Below are positions 7,867 through 18,528 of a stretch of 64,000 nt of DNA, one piece after another. Both the position numbers and the translations under genes were made by a program. How positions within the stretch are numbered: the stretch's first letter is position 1; every line of letters starts with the position of its first letter. The DNA comes from Bacteroidales bacterium (GTDB taxonomy: Bacteria; Bacteroidota; Bacteroidia; Bacteroidales; UBA932), in NCBI GenBank assembly GCA_017630215.1, contig JAGBVR010000010.1, forward strand, positions 62,001 through 126,000, in the 5' to 3' direction. A model generated the notes under the pieces. That model was not told the origin of the DNA, searched no databases, and saw nothing but the letters and a program-made list of their open reading frames with translations.

Positions 7867-9804
7867 CTATTGTTCTAATTGTTCATTGAGTTTCTCCCAT
7901 TCTTCCATCTTGAAATCAAGCTCTCTCTTATTTTCAAGATATGCCCTGGTCAGTTCCATAATATCATCTCCTTCTCCGGGATTCGCCAAGACCGCCTCAA
8001 TCTCCGCCATCTTAGTCTCTATAGATTCTATCCCCTTCTCCAAGAATGAGATACGATTTCTTATCTTACGTTCTTCTTTAGATACAAACTTTTTAGCTTG
8101 ATACTCCTGCTTGGCTTCTTCCTTCTTCTGAACCACTTCAGCAGGTTTCTCTTCTGCCACCGGCTTGTTATGTCTTTCCAGCTCACTCAGGTTCTCGAGT
8201 TTCCTTCTTTCCAGGAACTCTTGAACACCTCCAAGATGCTCCTTGACTTTTCCGTCTCTGAACTCATAAAGCTTATCCACGAGTCCATCCAGAAAATCTC
8301 GGTCATGAGAAACTATAATAAGTGTTCCATCATAAGACTTCAAAGCCTGCTTGAGAATATCCTTTGAACGGATATCCATATGGTTCGTAGGCTCGTCAAG
8401 AGCCAGAAGATTATACGGCTTGAGAATCAGCTTTGCCATTGCCAGACGAGCTCTCTCTCCACCACTGAGAACAGCAACCTTCTTATCGATATCCTCTCCC
8501 TTGAACAGGAATGCACCAAGTATATCACGGAGCTTCAGCCGGATATCACCTACGGCAATTCTGTCCAATGTTCCAAAAACTGTATCTTCCTTATCGAGGA
8601 TATCTTCCTGATTCTGAGCATAATATCCGATGCTTACATTATATCCGATCCTCGACTCGCCAGCCATTGGATCCAGCTCATTCATTATCACTCGCATCAA
8701 GGTAGTCTTACCTTCACCGTTTCTTCCAACCAAGGCTACCTTCTCTCCCCTTCTCACTTCGATCTGTGCATCATCAAACACAACCTTGGCACCGTAACCG
8801 ACCCTCATATCGACGGCCTTGTATGCAATATCACCTGAACGCGGAGCCGGAGGGAACTTCACGGCAAGCGCCGATTTATCTTCCAGATCCACTTCTATCC
8901 TTTCAAGCTTCTCCAGCTGCTTCACACGCGACTGCACTTGATTGGACTTAGTCGGCTTGTATCTGAAACGCTCGATGAACTCTTCCGTCTTCTCGATCAT
9001 CCTCTGCTGATTTTCAAATGCAGCTCGCTGTTGCTCAAGACGTTCTTTCCTAAGTTCCAGATACTTGCTGTACGGAACCTTATAATCATGAATCCTGCCG
9101 AGCATGATTTCGACAGTCCTGTTGGTTACATTGTCCAGAAACTTTCTATCATGAGAAATCAGTACAAGAGAACCTCGATAGTCCTTCAGATAGCCTTCAA
9201 GCCATTCGATTGATTCGATATCCAGATGATTTGTAGGCTCATCGAGCAGAAGTACATCAGGTTTCGAAAGGAGGATCTTCGCAAGCTCGATACGCATGTT
9301 CCAGCCTTGACTGAAGGTTTCAGTATTGCGACTCAATTCATCATATTTGAATCCCAGTCCCATAAGAGTCCTTTCAGCCTGAACGCGCGGATTGTCTGAA
9401 CGGGTATATGCCAGGCGGTCATTCACCTCATTCATCCTTACTATCAGATCGTGGTACTCCTTAGACTCATAATCCTGTCTTTCAGACAGTTCCAACGAAA
9501 TCTTCTCCAGTTCATCCTCTAGAGCAAACATATCAGCAAATGCAGTCATAGCCTCATCTATGACAGTGCGGCCACGATGATGTTCCATAATCTGAGGAAG
9601 ATACCCTATCTTCACATCATTGGGAACAGCCACTTTTCCACTTGTCGGATTCTGGATACCGCAAACAAGTTTCAGAATGGTCGATTTTCCTGCGCCATTC
9701 TTTCCCACGAGGCCAATCTTGTCACTCTCACTGATATGAAAATTGATATCATTCAGCAGGACGAACCCTCCATATGCTACCGTAAGACTGTTAATTGATA
9801 TCAT
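7867..9804 (-). CDS. ABC-F family ATPase
   Basis: 645 residues with two ABC domains and no membrane segments. Walker A motifs are GLVGKNGAGKST (~32) and ALVGRNGEGKTT (~355). Walker B/D-loops are LLLDEPTNHLDIES and LALDEPTNHMDI, and the second signature is LSGGERARLAMAK. The first signature is atypical (FSQGWNMRIELAK). A charged linker joins the domains and a C-terminal coiled coil occupies ~545-640. Family members act at the ribosomal E site or in antibiotic resistance. Which subfamily this is cannot be settled here. Confidence 0.92.
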   Translation of the reverse strand: MISINSLTVAYGGFVLLNDINFHISESDKIGLVGKNGAGKSTILKLVCGIQNPTSGKVAVPNDVKIGYLPQIMEHHRGRTVIDEAMTAFADMFALEDELEKISLELSERQDYESKEYHDLIVRMNEVNDRLAYTRSDNPRVQAERTLMGLGFKYDELSRNTETFSQGWNMRIELAKILLSKPDVLLLDEPTNHLDIESIEWLEGYLKDYRGSLVLISHDRKFLDNVTNRTVEIMLGRIHDYKVPYSKYLELRKERLEQQRAAFENQQRMIEKTEEFIERFRYKPTKSNQVQSRVKQLEKLERIEVDLEDKSALAVKFPPAPRSGDIAYKAVDMRVGYGAKVVFDDAQIEVRRGEKVALVGRNGEGKTTLMRVIMNELDPMAGESRIGYNVSIGYYAQNQEDILDKEDTVFGTLDRIAVGDIRLKLRDILGAFLFKGEDIDKKVAVLSGGERARLAMAKLILKPYNLLALDEPTNHMDIRSKDILKQALKSYDGTLIIVSHDRDFLDGLVDKLYEFRDGKVKEHLGGVQEFLERRKLENLSELERHNKPVAEEKPAEVVQKKEEAKQEYQAKKFVSKEERKIRNRISFLEKGIESIETKMAEIEAVLANPGEGDDIMELTRAYLENKRELDFKMEEWEKLNEQLEQ

Positions 9805-9807
9805 AAT

Positions 9808-10572
9808 TTATTCTTCTTCAATATTTTGAGCTCTCCTGCGACATATCAGGATGCTGAATTCGTAAAGCAGATATAACGGCACTGAAACAACCAGTAATGA
9901 GAAAGGATCTCCTGAAGGAGTAATTACAGCTGCAAGAATCAATACAGCACAGACAGCATGTTTTCTATAAGACGAAAGACTTTCTCTCGTCAATAATCCC
10001 ATCGAAGACAATACCGCCACAACCGTTGGAAATTCAAATACAATCCCGAAAGTCAGCACCAGTGAAGTAAACAAGGAAATATAAGAAGTCAATGAAAATG
10101 TATTGGCAATCTCTGGACTGACCTGATACCCCGAGAAAAAATTCAGCATCAATGGGAAAACCAGCGCATACCCGACGGCGACTCCCAAATAAAAGAGAAC
10201 TGAAGCAAATGCAAAAGCCCCCTTGACAAGCTTCTTCTCACTATCATATAATGCCGGAGCAATAAAACGCCACAATTCATATACAATGACGGGAAATGTG
10301 ACAATCAACGCACAGATCAGTGTAATCCTTATATGTATAAGAAACTGAGCTGCAACCTCGATGTTCACCAAAGTCATCGTGAAATCTGCACCAAGAAGCT
10401 GGTATAGAAAGAAATCAGGCTTGGAAGGAGCCAGAATCAGACTATCAAAGAGAAAGTTCTTGAAAAAGAACAATACGACGACAGCTGTCGCAAACACTCC
10501 CAGAACTCTGAAAATGCATTTGCGCAGATCCTCCAAGTGATCCCAAAAGGTCATCTCCCCGGTTGACGCCAT
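9808..10572 (-). CDS. tatC: Sec-independent protein translocase TatC
   Basis: A 254-residue, six-TM polytopic protein and core receptor of the twin-arginine pathway exporting folded proteins. The N-terminal MTFWDHLEDLRKCI carries the conserved HLEDLR-type motif. VTFPVIVYELWRFIAPALY and VLILAAVITPSGDPFS are family signatures. It follows tatA with start and stop sharing a base, so they are translationally coupled. Confidence 0.95.
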   Translation of the reverse strand: MASTGEMTFWDHLEDLRKCIFRVLGVFATAVVVLFFFKNFLFDSLILAPSKPDFFLYQLLGADFTMTLVNIEVAAQFLIHIRITLICALIVTFPVIVYELWRFIAPALYDSEKKLVKGAFAFASVLFYLGVAVGYALVFPLMLNFFSGYQVSPEIANTFSLTSYISLFTSLVLTFGIVFEFPTVVAVLSSMGLLTRESLSSYRKHAVCAVLILAAVITPSGDPFSLLVVSVPLYLLYEFSILICRRRAQNIEEE

Positions 10573-10772
10573 TATTTTTCCGAATCAATATCCTTTTTGA
10601 TCTCGTTGACTTCGCTTTCGACTTCCTTCATTCCGTCCTTGAAGTTCTTCACACCTTTACCCAGGCCACGCATCAGTTCCGGAATCTTCTTTCCTCCAAA
10701 GAGCAGAAGTACTACGAGAGCGATAATTACGATTTCCCAGAAACCAAGATTAAATACAAGTGGAATAATCAT
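10572..10772 (-). CDS. tatA: Twin-arginine translocase subunit TatA
   Basis: A 66-residue protein with one N-terminal membrane helix (~7-25, [19 protein letters not shown]), the hinge [16 protein letters not shown] and a charged amphipathic tail, the standard TatA/E layout. It oligomerises to form the translocation pore with TatC, encoded immediately downstream. No tatB is seen. In many Bacteroidetes one TatA serves both roles. Confidence 0.93.
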   Translation of the reverse strand: MIIPLVFNLGFWEIVIIALVVLLLFGGKKIPELMRGLGKGVKNFKDGMKEVESEVNEIKKDIDSEK

Positions 10773-10779
10773 ATCAGTT

Positions 10780-11187
10780 CTAATTTAAATTTTCTTCAAA
10801 TATTTTCACCAAATCATCGGGACACCTGACAGGTCTTCTAGTCTGTGAATTGATAAACCCGAGTACGACACCTCCCTCACATACAAGTTGTCCTGCCGGA
10901 TTAAATATCTCGGTCTTTATGACAAGCCTGGCTCTAGGTACCTCATCTATCATTGAGACTATCTTCAATGTTTCTCCAAGCTTGGCCGGAACTTTATATC
11001 TGCACTCTACCGAAACCACTGGAAGCATCACACCTGTCTCCTCTATTTTTTCAACAGGAAATCCCAGGTCCCTGAGCATCGCAACTCGTCCACACTCGAA
11101 ATACCTTATATAATTCGAGTGGTGGACGATACCCATCTGGTCAGTTTCATAGTACCTGACGTCGAGAAAATGCTCACTTTTTAGCAT
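10780..11187 (-). CDS. YbgC/FadM-type acyl-CoA thioesterase
   Basis: A 135-residue hot-dog-fold protein. The N-terminal [20 protein letters not shown] contains the catalytic Asp and the HxxY motif of 4-hydroxybenzoyl-CoA thioesterase-like enzymes. It hydrolyses acyl-CoA thioesters. The natural substrate is unknown. It sits between valS and tatA in one closely spaced leftward gene set. Confidence 0.88.
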   Translation of the reverse strand: MLKSEHFLDVRYYETDQMGIVHHSNYIRYFECGRVAMLRDLGFPVEKIEETGVMLPVVSVECRYKVPAKLGETLKIVSMIDEVPRARLVIKTEIFNPAGQLVCEGGVVLGFINSQTRRPVRCPDDLVKIFEENLN

Positions 11188-11223
11188 AACAAAAATGTTA
11201 GCAGTACGAACTTTTATGTTTTA

Positions 11224-13869
11224 CTAATTGTTTTTCAATGCATTGAGAGAAGCGGTAATACTTTCAATCTTTGAAAGCGAATCAGCCTCTTTTTTACGCT
11301 CCACAGCCACAACTGCCTCTGGGGCATTGGCAACAAAACGCTCATTAGAGAGCTTTTTACGAACACTGTCAAGGAATTTCTGCTGGTATGCAAGCTCTGC
11401 TTCAAGCTTAGCGATCTCCTCTTCGACATTGATAAGACCTGTGAGAGGGATGAACATCTCGACTGTCCTTACCATGAATCTCTGAGCTGCCGACATGTCG
11501 CCTTCAGCCTCGGCCACCGCTACATTCGCAAGCTTCACAACTACCGGAAGAACCTCTGCAGGGAAAGCTCCCTTTATCTTGAGGTCGAGAGACTCTCTTG
11601 GAGAAAGGTTCTTGCTCTGACGGATGTTACGTACGCCTGCAACTGCCTCGCAAGCCATCTCAAATGCATTGATGAACTCAACATCGTATGGCTTTGCCTG
11701 TGGATAACGCTGGTTCATGATGGTCTCACCGGCTTTGCGCTCAGCCATGTTCTGCCAGAGTTCCTCTGTGATGAACGGCATGATAGGATGGATCATCTTG
11801 AGAAGAGCATCGAAGAAGCCAATTGTCGCATCATATGTATTCTTGTCGATTCCGGCACCGTATGCAGGCTTCACAGCCTCGAGATACCATGCGCAGAAAT
11901 CGTCCCAGAAGAGTTTATAGATAGCCATAAGGGCGTCTGAGATACGGAATTTGCTGAAATGATCCTCTACAGTCTCGATTACCTGACTGAGCTTATTCTC
12001 AAACCACTTCACCGCTACTGCTGAAGCTTCAGGCTGCTGAGCGGCCTGATCGACATTCCATCCTGTCACGAGGCGGAAGGCATTCCATACCTTATTATTG
12101 AAGTTACGTCCCTGCTCGATCTGCGACTCATCGTAAAGGATGTCGTTTCCTGCCGAGCTGCAAAGAAGCATGCCGAGACGTACGGCGTCAGCACCATATT
12201 TTGCGATAAGGTCGAGCGGATCCGGAGAGTTTCCGAGAGTCTTCGACATCTTGCGTCCGAGCTTGTCGCGTACGATACCTGTAAGATATACATTGCGGAA
12301 CGGAACATCGTTCATGAACTCGTTTCCTGCCATGATCATACGTGCCACCCAGAAGAAAAGGATATCCGGACCTGTCACGAGGTCGTTGGTAGGATAATAG
12401 TATGCAAGATCCTTGTTTGGCTCAGCCTCTGGGTGTCCGGCCTTGTTTGTGTCGAACACAGAGATCGGCCAGAGCCATGAAGAGAACCATGTATCGAGAA
12501 CATCCTCGTCCTGACGAAGGTCAGCGGCTGTGATATTTGCATCGATTGCCTGAGCCTTTGCTAAAGCGTCACTTTCGGTAGAAGCCACAACCACCTGGCC
12601 ATCTGGAAGATAATAAGCAGGGATTCGTTGTCCCCACCAGAGCTGACGAGAGATGCACCAGTCGCGTACGTTCTCCATCCAGTGACGGTATGTATTGCGG
12701 TATTTGTCTGGAATAAGCTTCACGGCACCGCTCTCAACCGACTCGAGGGCATCCTTTGCAAGAGCCTCCATCTTAAGGAACCACTGCATTGAAAGCCTTG
12801 GCTCGATTACTGCGTTTGTTCTCTCAGAGTATCCGATTGGTGATGTGTAGTCCTCCATTTTCTCAAGGTTTCCAGCCTCTTCGAGCATCTTCACAATCTT
12901 CTTGCGCGCGTCGAAACGATCCTCGCCAACAAGAATCTGCGCCTTCTCATTCAAACGTCCGTGATCATCGATAATATCGAGAACAGGAAGGTTGTGACGG
13001 TTACCGATCTCGTAGTCGTTCACGTCGTGTGCCGGTGTAACCTTAAGACAGCCGGTTCCGAAATCCATTGCAACGTAGCTGTCCTCAATAATCGGTATCT
13101 CCTTATTGATGAGAGGAATAAGAACCTTCTGTCCTTTGAGCCAATGGTAACGCTCGTCATCTGGATTGATACATACCGCAGCATCGGCCATGATTGTCTC
13201 AGGACGGGTTGTAGCGACGATAATATATTTATCTGTAGGGTTGCCGTTTCCGTCAGAAACGAAATATCTCAGATGGTAGAATTTGCTGACAGTATCTTTA
13301 TGCACCACTTCCTCGTCGCTCACAGCTGTAAGACCGACTGGATCCCAGTTAACCATTCTCACACCTCTATAAATATATCCCTTATTATAGAAATATACGA
13401 ATGTATTGATCACTGCTTCGCTGAGTTCCGGATCCATTGTGAACTTTGTCCTGTCCCAGTCACATGAAGCGCCGAGCTTACGGAGCTGTCCAAGGATTAT
13501 TCCTCCGTGCTTCTCCTTCCATTCCCAAGCATGCTCGAGAAACTGCTCACGAGTAAGATCTTCCTTTTTGATTCCCTCTGCAGCAAGCTTCTGTACTACC
13601 TTATTCTCTGTAGCGATAGATGCGTGGTCAGTACCCGGAACCCAGCAAGCGTTCTTGCCGTCCATTCTTGCCTTGCGGACAAGTACGTCATTCAATGTAT
13701 TGTTGAGAACATGACCCATGTGAAGAATACCGGTCACGTTAGGTGGTGGAATCACGATCGTATAAGGTTCTCTCTCATCAGGTTCAGAATGAAAAAACTT
13801 GTTTTCTAGCCAATAGGCATACCATTTATCCTCCGTCAAGGCAGGATCATACTTTGCTGGAAGTTCCAT
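11224..13869 (-). CDS. valS: Valyl-tRNA synthetase
   Basis: A class I aminoacyl-tRNA synthetase of 881 residues charging tRNA-Val. The HIGH-type signature appears as [13 protein letters not shown] and the KMSKS signature as [11 protein letters not shown]. The editing domain carries [13 protein letters not shown], and a C-terminal coiled coil (from ~820) matches ValS. I chose ATG at 13869 (MELPAKYDP). The longer frame to 13887 begins with TTG and is less likely. It is the first gene of the leftward operon; its likely -7 element is at 13940-13947. Confidence 0.96.
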   Translation of the reverse strand: MELPAKYDPALTEDKWYAYWLENKFFHSEPDEREPYTIVIPPPNVTGILHMGHVLNNTLNDVLVRKARMDGKNACWVPGTDHASIATENKVVQKLAAEGIKKEDLTREQFLEHAWEWKEKHGGIILGQLRKLGASCDWDRTKFTMDPELSEAVINTFVYFYNKGYIYRGVRMVNWDPVGLTAVSDEEVVHKDTVSKFYHLRYFVSDGNGNPTDKYIIVATTRPETIMADAAVCINPDDERYHWLKGQKVLIPLINKEIPIIEDSYVAMDFGTGCLKVTPAHDVNDYEIGNRHNLPVLDIIDDHGRLNEKAQILVGEDRFDARKKIVKMLEEAGNLEKMEDYTSPIGYSERTNAVIEPRLSMQWFLKMEALAKDALESVESGAVKLIPDKYRNTYRHWMENVRDWCISRQLWWGQRIPAYYLPDGQVVVASTESDALAKAQAIDANITAADLRQDEDVLDTWFSSWLWPISVFDTNKAGHPEAEPNKDLAYYYPTNDLVTGPDILFFWVARMIMAGNEFMNDVPFRNVYLTGIVRDKLGRKMSKTLGNSPDPLDLIAKYGADAVRLGMLLCSSAGNDILYDESQIEQGRNFNNKVWNAFRLVTGWNVDQAAQQPEASAVAVKWFENKLSQVIETVEDHFSKFRISDALMAIYKLFWDDFCAWYLEAVKPAYGAGIDKNTYDATIGFFDALLKMIHPIMPFITEELWQNMAERKAGETIMNQRYPQAKPYDVEFINAFEMACEAVAGVRNIRQSKNLSPRESLDLKIKGAFPAEVLPVVVKLANVAVAEAEGDMSAAQRFMVRTVEMFIPLTGLINVEEEIAKLEAELAYQQKFLDSVRKKLSNERFVANAPEAVVAVERKKEADSLSKIESITASLNALKNN

Positions 13870-13939
13870 ATATTTACTCTTAATCAATTATTAATCACAC
13901 CATTAGCACCATATTCCTCAGAACAAGCGCATAATCGTG

Positions 13940-13947
13940 CAAATATA
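13940..13947 (-). promoter_or_regulatory. -7 element for valS operon
   Basis: CAAATATA on the + strand reads TATATTTG leftward, matching TAnnTTTG, about 70 nt before the valS ATG. It lies 13 nt from the divergent -7 element of the DUF3467 gene, so the two promoters are packed back to back. Confidence 0.55.
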
Positions 13948-13960
13948 GCAAAAATTTCAG

Positions 13961-13968
13961 TATCTTTG
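13961..13968 (+). promoter_or_regulatory. -7 element for the DUF3467 gene
   Basis: TATCTTTG matches TAnnTTTG. It lies 57 nt before the chosen ATG at 14026. No clear -33 TTTG is present. Confidence 0.55.
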
Positions 13969-14025
13969 CATTGTTCACAGTGTGAATCCACATACCGAAT
14001 CATAATATTTTAAAACTTGATAATT

Positions 14026-14334
14026 ATGTCAAACGAAAAGGAATTCAAGATCGAGCTCAAGCCTGAAGTTGCAAAGGGCTCATATTCAAACCTCGCTATC
14101 ATCACTCATTCGCACAGCGAATTCATCATTGATTTCGCCACAATGCTTCCCGGTATTCCAAAGCCTGAAGTAGGCAACCGCATCATCATGACGCCGGAAC
14201 ATGCGAAGAGACTCTACCTCGCTCTCCAGGACAACATCAACAAATACGAGAACCAGCACGGACAGATTGCACTGGGAGGCGAACCTAAGGCTACATTCCC
14301 AATGGGCGGTTTCGGTGGCGGTGCTAAATCATAA
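14026..14334 (+). CDS. DUF3467 family protein
   Basis: A 102-residue protein. The conserved features are HSHSEFIIDFATMLPG and MTPEHAKRLYLALQDNI, as in DUF3467, a small widespread family of unknown function. The C-terminus is Gly-rich. I chose the ATG at 14026 over an in-frame TTG at 14017. The HAD phosphatase begins 3 nt after its stop. Confidence 0.85.
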   Translation: MSNEKEFKIELKPEVAKGSYSNLAIITHSHSEFIIDFATMLPGIPKPEVGNRIIMTPEHAKRLYLALQDNINKYENQHGQIALGGEPKATFPMGGFGGGAKS

Positions 14335-14337
14335 TCC

Positions 14338-14871
14338 ATGTCAATTAACGAAAAATATCTGAATATCAAAGCTTTTGCCTTTGATGTAGATGGGGTGCTT
14401 ACAGATGGTGGAATACTCGCAGATCTCAATGGAGAGCTATACAGAGTATTTGATTCCAAAGACGGTATGGCCATCAGAATGGCTGTAATGAAAGGTTTCC
14501 ACATGGCGATCATTACCGGAGGCCGTTCAGAAAGCATCAGAAAAAGATTCGCCAGCTGCGGGATCAAACCGGAAGATGTTTATTTAGGCTCACGTGCCAA
14601 GATGGAAGACTTCAAGGATTTCTGCTCACGTCACGGATTAAAACCTGAAGAGGTGATGTATTTCGGAGACGACCTGCCAGACATTCCGGTAATGCAGGCA
14701 TGCGGATGCGGAGTATGTCCGAGTGATGCCGTAGATGAAGTGAAGGCCATTGCGGATCACATCAGCACAAAGCCAGGTGGAAAGGGATGCGCAAGAGAAA
14801 CACTGCAAGCAGTGATGGAAGCTCAAGGCATCTGGCATCTGGATGTGTACGAATATAAGCGACATTTCTAA
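14338..14871 (+). CDS. KdsC-like HAD phosphatase
   Basis: A 177-residue single-domain HAD hydrolase. It has the catalytic DxD in FDVDGVLTDGG (~15-25), motif II ITGGRS (~60), and motif IV FGDDLPDIPVM (~103), with no cap domain. This matches 3-deoxy-D-manno-octulosonate 8-phosphate phosphatase, which makes Kdo for lipid A core. Tetrameric sugar-phosphate phosphatases such as the KDN-9-P enzyme look the same, so the substrate is an inference. Confidence 0.85.
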   Translation: MSINEKYLNIKAFAFDVDGVLTDGGILADLNGELYRVFDSKDGMAIRMAVMKGFHMAIITGGRSESIRKRFASCGIKPEDVYLGSRAKMEDFKDFCSRHGLKPEEVMYFGDDLPDIPVMQACGCGVCPSDAVDEVKAIADHISTKPGGKGCARETLQAVMEAQGIWHLDVYEYKRHF

Positions 14872-14957
14872 GAAAAGTCTTTAAATTTCACCACATACCA
14901 TAGCAATTTCACCCCATAATAGCTGCAATTGCTACGAATACAAGGGTTTTACTACAT

Positions 14958-14987
14958 TGCCGGCCGATAATTTCGGTCGGCATTTTT
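14958..14987 (+). terminator. Rho-independent terminator
   Basis: TGCCGGCCGA (14958-14967) pairs with TCGGTCGGCA (14973-14982) with one G-T wobble around a 5-nt loop, followed by TTTTTATT. It ends the DUF3467-phosphatase unit. Confidence 0.8.
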
Positions 14988-15121
14988 ATTGTCCTAGATT
15001 TGCCGGCCTCAGACAAAATACACAACAGACTGTTTGTCATTCTGCAAAGCCTGAAAGGAGATGCAAGATGCTCTGACTGGCCGAATGAGAAACGATTTGA
15101 AACTAAAAACGAGAAGTGGTT

Positions 15122-15958
15122 ATGAAATTTGAAAAAGCAAATGTACTGATTACCGGAGGAGCATCCGGCATCGGAAAGATAATGGGTCGCATGGCTCTGG
15201 GTAAAGGAGCATCCTGCCTTATCATATGGGACATAAATCCCCAAAGCATCTCTACTGCAGTCAAGGAACTCAGCCAATTCGGCAAGGTTAAGGGCTACAT
15301 CGTGGATGTCTCTAGAAATGAAGTTATTACAGAACAATATAACAAAGTTGTTAACGAGTGCGGAGCAGTAGATATCCTTATAAACTGCGCAGGAATCATA
15401 ACAAGCAACAAGACATTCGACCAGATGTCATCCGACGAAATGATCAGGACAATGAACATCAACACTCTTGCTCCAATGTTCGTGACTAGAGCCATGCTGC
15501 CGGGAATGATTCGCCGCAATCGCGGACATATCTGCAATATTGCATCAGCGGGAGGAATGCTTTCGAACCCGAAAATGTCTGTGTATGCAGCCAGCAAATG
15601 GGGAGCAATCGGCTGGTCTGACTCTGTAAGGATCGAACTTCAGGAAATGAAAAGCTCAGTGCACGTCACGACTATCGCACCTTATTATATTAATACAGGC
15701 ATGTTCGATGGAGTAAAGTCCCGGATCATCCCGATACTCAAGCCGGAATACGTGGCAAAGAGGATTATCAGAGCTATCGAGAGAAATAAATCTTTCCGAG
15801 GAATTCCTTTTGGATTTCATTTCATCCGTTTCTGGCAGTTCATTCTTCCGACAAGATTGTTTGACTGGTTCTTCGGTAAAGTGATGGGGATTTATCATGC
15901 AATGGATGATTTCACAGGTCGCAAGCAGATAAGCAATACATCCGGAAAGGCTTCGTGA
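15122..15958 (+). CDS. Short-chain dehydrogenase/reductase
   Basis: A Rossmann-fold SDR of 278 residues. The NAD(P)-binding motif is TGGASGIGK, followed by NCAG and the catalytic YAASK with an upstream Ser in NIASAGG. The C-terminal tail is rich in aromatic residues (FHFIRFWQFILP), as in membrane-associated retinol/fatty-alcohol type SDRs. The adjacent aldehyde dehydrogenase suggests the pair oxidises a long-chain alcohol and then the aldehyde. That is inference. The ATG at 15122 is preferred to GTG at 15116. Confidence 0.88.
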   Translation: MKFEKANVLITGGASGIGKIMGRMALGKGASCLIIWDINPQSISTAVKELSQFGKVKGYIVDVSRNEVITEQYNKVVNECGAVDILINCAGIITSNKTFDQMSSDEMIRTMNINTLAPMFVTRAMLPGMIRRNRGHICNIASAGGMLSNPKMSVYAASKWGAIGWSDSVRIELQEMKSSVHVTTIAPYYINTGMFDGVKSRIIPILKPEYVAKRIIRAIERNKSFRGIPFGFHFIRFWQFILPTRLFDWFFGKVMGIYHAMDDFTGRKQISNTSGKAS

Positions 15959-16034
15959 CACATTGTCATACATGGCGGCCGTGCAAATCAGGAAATCTTT
16001 TGCTAAAATCCCGAATAATGACGATAATTGCATC

Positions 16035-17426
16035 ATGGAAAACACATCTACAGAAAGAATAATCAACATAAATGCAGCTCAGAAAGAGTATTTCCGCAGC
16101 GGAGCCACATTGGATGTAAGCTTCAGAAAGGAAATGCTCAGAAAATTCCTCAAGGCTATGGAGAAATGGGAAGCCAGACTCTGCGATGCACTCTGGACTG
16201 ACCTCCACAAATCATATGAGGAAGCCTATTTGACTGAAATAAGCATAGTTACAGGTGAGATCAAGAACCACATAAAGCATATCGGCAAATGGTCGCGCAG
16301 AGAGAAGAAGCATAGTCCTCTGAAGCTTTTCCCTTCACGAAGCTATATTGTAAAGGAACCGCTCGGCAATACTCTCATTATTTCGCCTTGGAACTACCCC
16401 GTCCAGCTTCTGCTCAATCCTCTTGTTGGAGCAATATCAGCCGGATGCACGGCGGTCTTGAAACCATCTCCATATGTTCCGACCGTTTCCAAAACAATCG
16501 AAGAAATGATTAAGGAAACATTCGAGGAAAGGTATATTGCTGTTGTCCAGGGTAACAGGAATGTCAACACCGCACTTCTTGAGCTGCGTTGGGACTTGAT
16601 CTTTTTCACCGGAAGTCCCGCATTGGCTAAGACGGTAATGGCAGCAGCCGCGAAAACCTTGACTCCGGTAATATTGGAACTAGGAGGAAAGAGTCCTTGC
16701 ATAATTGACAAGAGTGCCGATATTGCATTGTCAGCCAAGAGGATAGCATGGGGAAAGACACTGAACAGCGGTCAGACATGTATTGCACCAGATTACCTTC
16801 TAATCCATAAAGATATCAAGGAATCATTTGTGAAAGCATTTACTGATGAAGTCACAAACCTTCATGGAAAAGACATTGCAGCCGACAGACATTATGTGAG
16901 AATGGTGAACGACAGGGCATTCGAAAGAGTGACAGGATATTTCAAGGACGGAAAGATTGTTTGCGGGGGGCGCTCTGATGCAGCCACAAGATTTATCGAA
17001 CCTACCCTGATGGATGAAGTTCCTCTTGACTCCCCTCTTATGACGGAAGAAATCTTTGGTCCCGTATTCCCTATGATCACACTGGACGACGAAGGTAATT
17101 CATTCAAGGACAAAGTTATAGAATTTGTCACCAGCCGTGAGAAGCCATTGGCATTCTACTACTTCGGCAAGGAAGCCGAAGGCTGGGAAATCATCCGCAG
17201 AACTTCTTCCGGCGGAGGATGCATAAACGATGTGATAATGCATATTGCCAACGAAAACGTACCGTTCGGCGGAGTCGGTAATTCGGGAATGGGAATGTAC
17301 CACGACAAGGAGAGTTTCGAAGCCTTCAGCCATAGACGGTCAATCATCGCGACAGGAACCTGGGTTGATCTTCCTTTCCGATATATGCCGTACAAGATGT
17401 TCGGATTGGTTAAAAAGATATTGTAA
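16035..17426 (+). CDS. Aldehyde dehydrogenase, class 3-like
   Basis: A 463-residue NAD(P)-dependent aldehyde dehydrogenase. It shows SPWNYPVQLLLNP, FTGSPALAKTVM, the general-base Glu in LELGGKSP and the catalytic Cys in SGQTCIAPDYLL. Length and the short C-terminal hydrophobic stretch fit the fatty-aldehyde (ALDH3) group. I chose ATG at 16035; a further ATG at 15972 would add 21 residues lacking family similarity. It follows the SDR in the same direction and probably the same transcript. Confidence 0.92.
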   Translation: MENTSTERIININAAQKEYFRSGATLDVSFRKEMLRKFLKAMEKWEARLCDALWTDLHKSYEEAYLTEISIVTGEIKNHIKHIGKWSRREKKHSPLKLFPSRSYIVKEPLGNTLIISPWNYPVQLLLNPLVGAISAGCTAVLKPSPYVPTVSKTIEEMIKETFEERYIAVVQGNRNVNTALLELRWDLIFFTGSPALAKTVMAAAAKTLTPVILELGGKSPCIIDKSADIALSAKRIAWGKTLNSGQTCIAPDYLLIHKDIKESFVKAFTDEVTNLHGKDIAADRHYVRMVNDRAFERVTGYFKDGKIVCGGRSDAATRFIEPTLMDEVPLDSPLMTEEIFGPVFPMITLDDEGNSFKDKVIEFVTSREKPLAFYYFGKEAEGWEIIRRTSSGGGCINDVIMHIANENVPFGGVGNSGMGMYHDKESFEAFSHRRSIIATGTWVDLPFRYMPYKMFGLVKKIL

Positions 17427-17431
17427 TTTAT

Positions 17432-17461
17432 AAAGCAGAGGATACTGGTCTTCTGCTTTTT
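17432..17461 (+). terminator. Rho-independent terminator after the aldehyde dehydrogenase
   Basis: AAAGCAGA (17432-17439) pairs with TCTGCTTT (17452-17459), followed by T-rich sequence. TATATTCG at 17465-17472 is a near match to a -7 element for the next gene. Confidence 0.65.
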
Positions 17462-17499
17462 GCTTATATTCGCGAAAGTAACTATAACTGACAGCAAAA

Positions 17500-18528
17500 A
17501 TGAAGAAGATTGCACTTTTACTATTTTTCATACTGACCGGCCTGAGTGCAGCTGCCCAGATGATGCCGGATTCGACAGTACAGTTCGTTGCATATTGGAA
17601 TATTGGCGACAAATATCTATATAGCTTTGAAACTATCGAGAAGGAGATCGATGCTGATGGAGATACCACCATCGTAAAACAGAGTTATGAGATAATTGAA
17701 TTCGAGGTTGTAGCCAAGACTGACGAATCATATCAGATCAAGATGACTACCATAGAAGAGGAGGACAGCGATCCTCAGTCAAAGCTGATCAGTAAAATAG
17801 CTAAAGAGTACGGAGCAGATATTCCAGTCCTTTTCAGTACGACTAATTTAGGCAGTCTGCAGTCGATCGACAATCTCCAGGAACTTTCCTCGTCATTTGC
17901 CCAGATGATAGAGCCATTGGCAAAAGCTGTACTTAAAGAACAGGGACTTGAACTCGAAGATCTGGAAGGATTTGATATGCAAGGATTTATGCGGGAATTA
18001 CTCAAGCAGGTTGCAGATCCATCCATTATCCAGAATTCTATCTTGGAATATATCGGAAGATTGTTCTTCTTCCATGGAGGCAGGCTGGAAATCGACCACA
18101 CATACAGCTTTGAAGAGCCATTGAACTTCATGATTCCGGGAATGAAGCAACTCACCGCAACAACTAACTTCTGGGCTGATGGAGAATTTACAGACGAATA
18201 CAGTTCCATCTGTCGCACTTACACATCTGCGAATGTCGGTAAAGAAACCGTGGCATCCGCTCTCAGCACATATTCGGATATGGCTTCAGAATTCATCGAA
18301 GATGCAGATTCTTCGCAAACTGACATAACGGAGATAATAACCAAAGGGGGTTCTGAGGTGGATATAAATATCAGTTGGGAACAGTACACGACCACAGAGA
18401 TTCATCTGAATACAGGCTGGCCTTTAAGACATTACCAGGACAAATATGTAAAGGCCGGAGAGCCGGGCAAAGATACAGCAAAAGAGAAAATCGAGAGTCT
18501 GTCTATAGAAATCATTCTACCAGAATAA
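17500..18528 (+). CDS. Secreted protein of unknown function
   Basis: 342 residues with a clear Sec signal peptide (MKKIALLLFFILTGLSAAAQ, cleavage near residue 20). The mature part is acidic, with repeated beta-like Thr/Glu-rich segments. No enzymatic motif is seen and I do not recognise the family. It stands alone between two terminators, so it is probably a monocistronic periplasmic or outer-membrane-associated protein. Confidence 0.8.
   Translation: MKKIALLLFFILTGLSAAAQMMPDSTVQFVAYWNIGDKYLYSFETIEKEIDADGDTTIVKQSYEIIEFEVVAKTDESYQIKMTTIEEEDSDPQSKLISKIAKEYGADIPVLFSTTNLGSLQSIDNLQELSSSFAQMIEPLAKAVLKEQGLELEDLEGFDMQGFMRELLKQVADPSIIQNSILEYIGRLFFFHGGRLEIDHTYSFEEPLNFMIPGMKQLTATTNFWADGEFTDEYSSICRTYTSANVGKETVASALSTYSDMASEFIEDADSSQTDITEIITKGGSEVDINISWEQYTTTEIHLNTGWPLRHYQDKYVKAGEPGKDTAKEKIESLSIEIILPE

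Noticed and set aside
11224-13887. Longer valS start at 13887
   Set aside because: It would begin with TTG. The ATG six codons later matches the usual ValS N-terminus.
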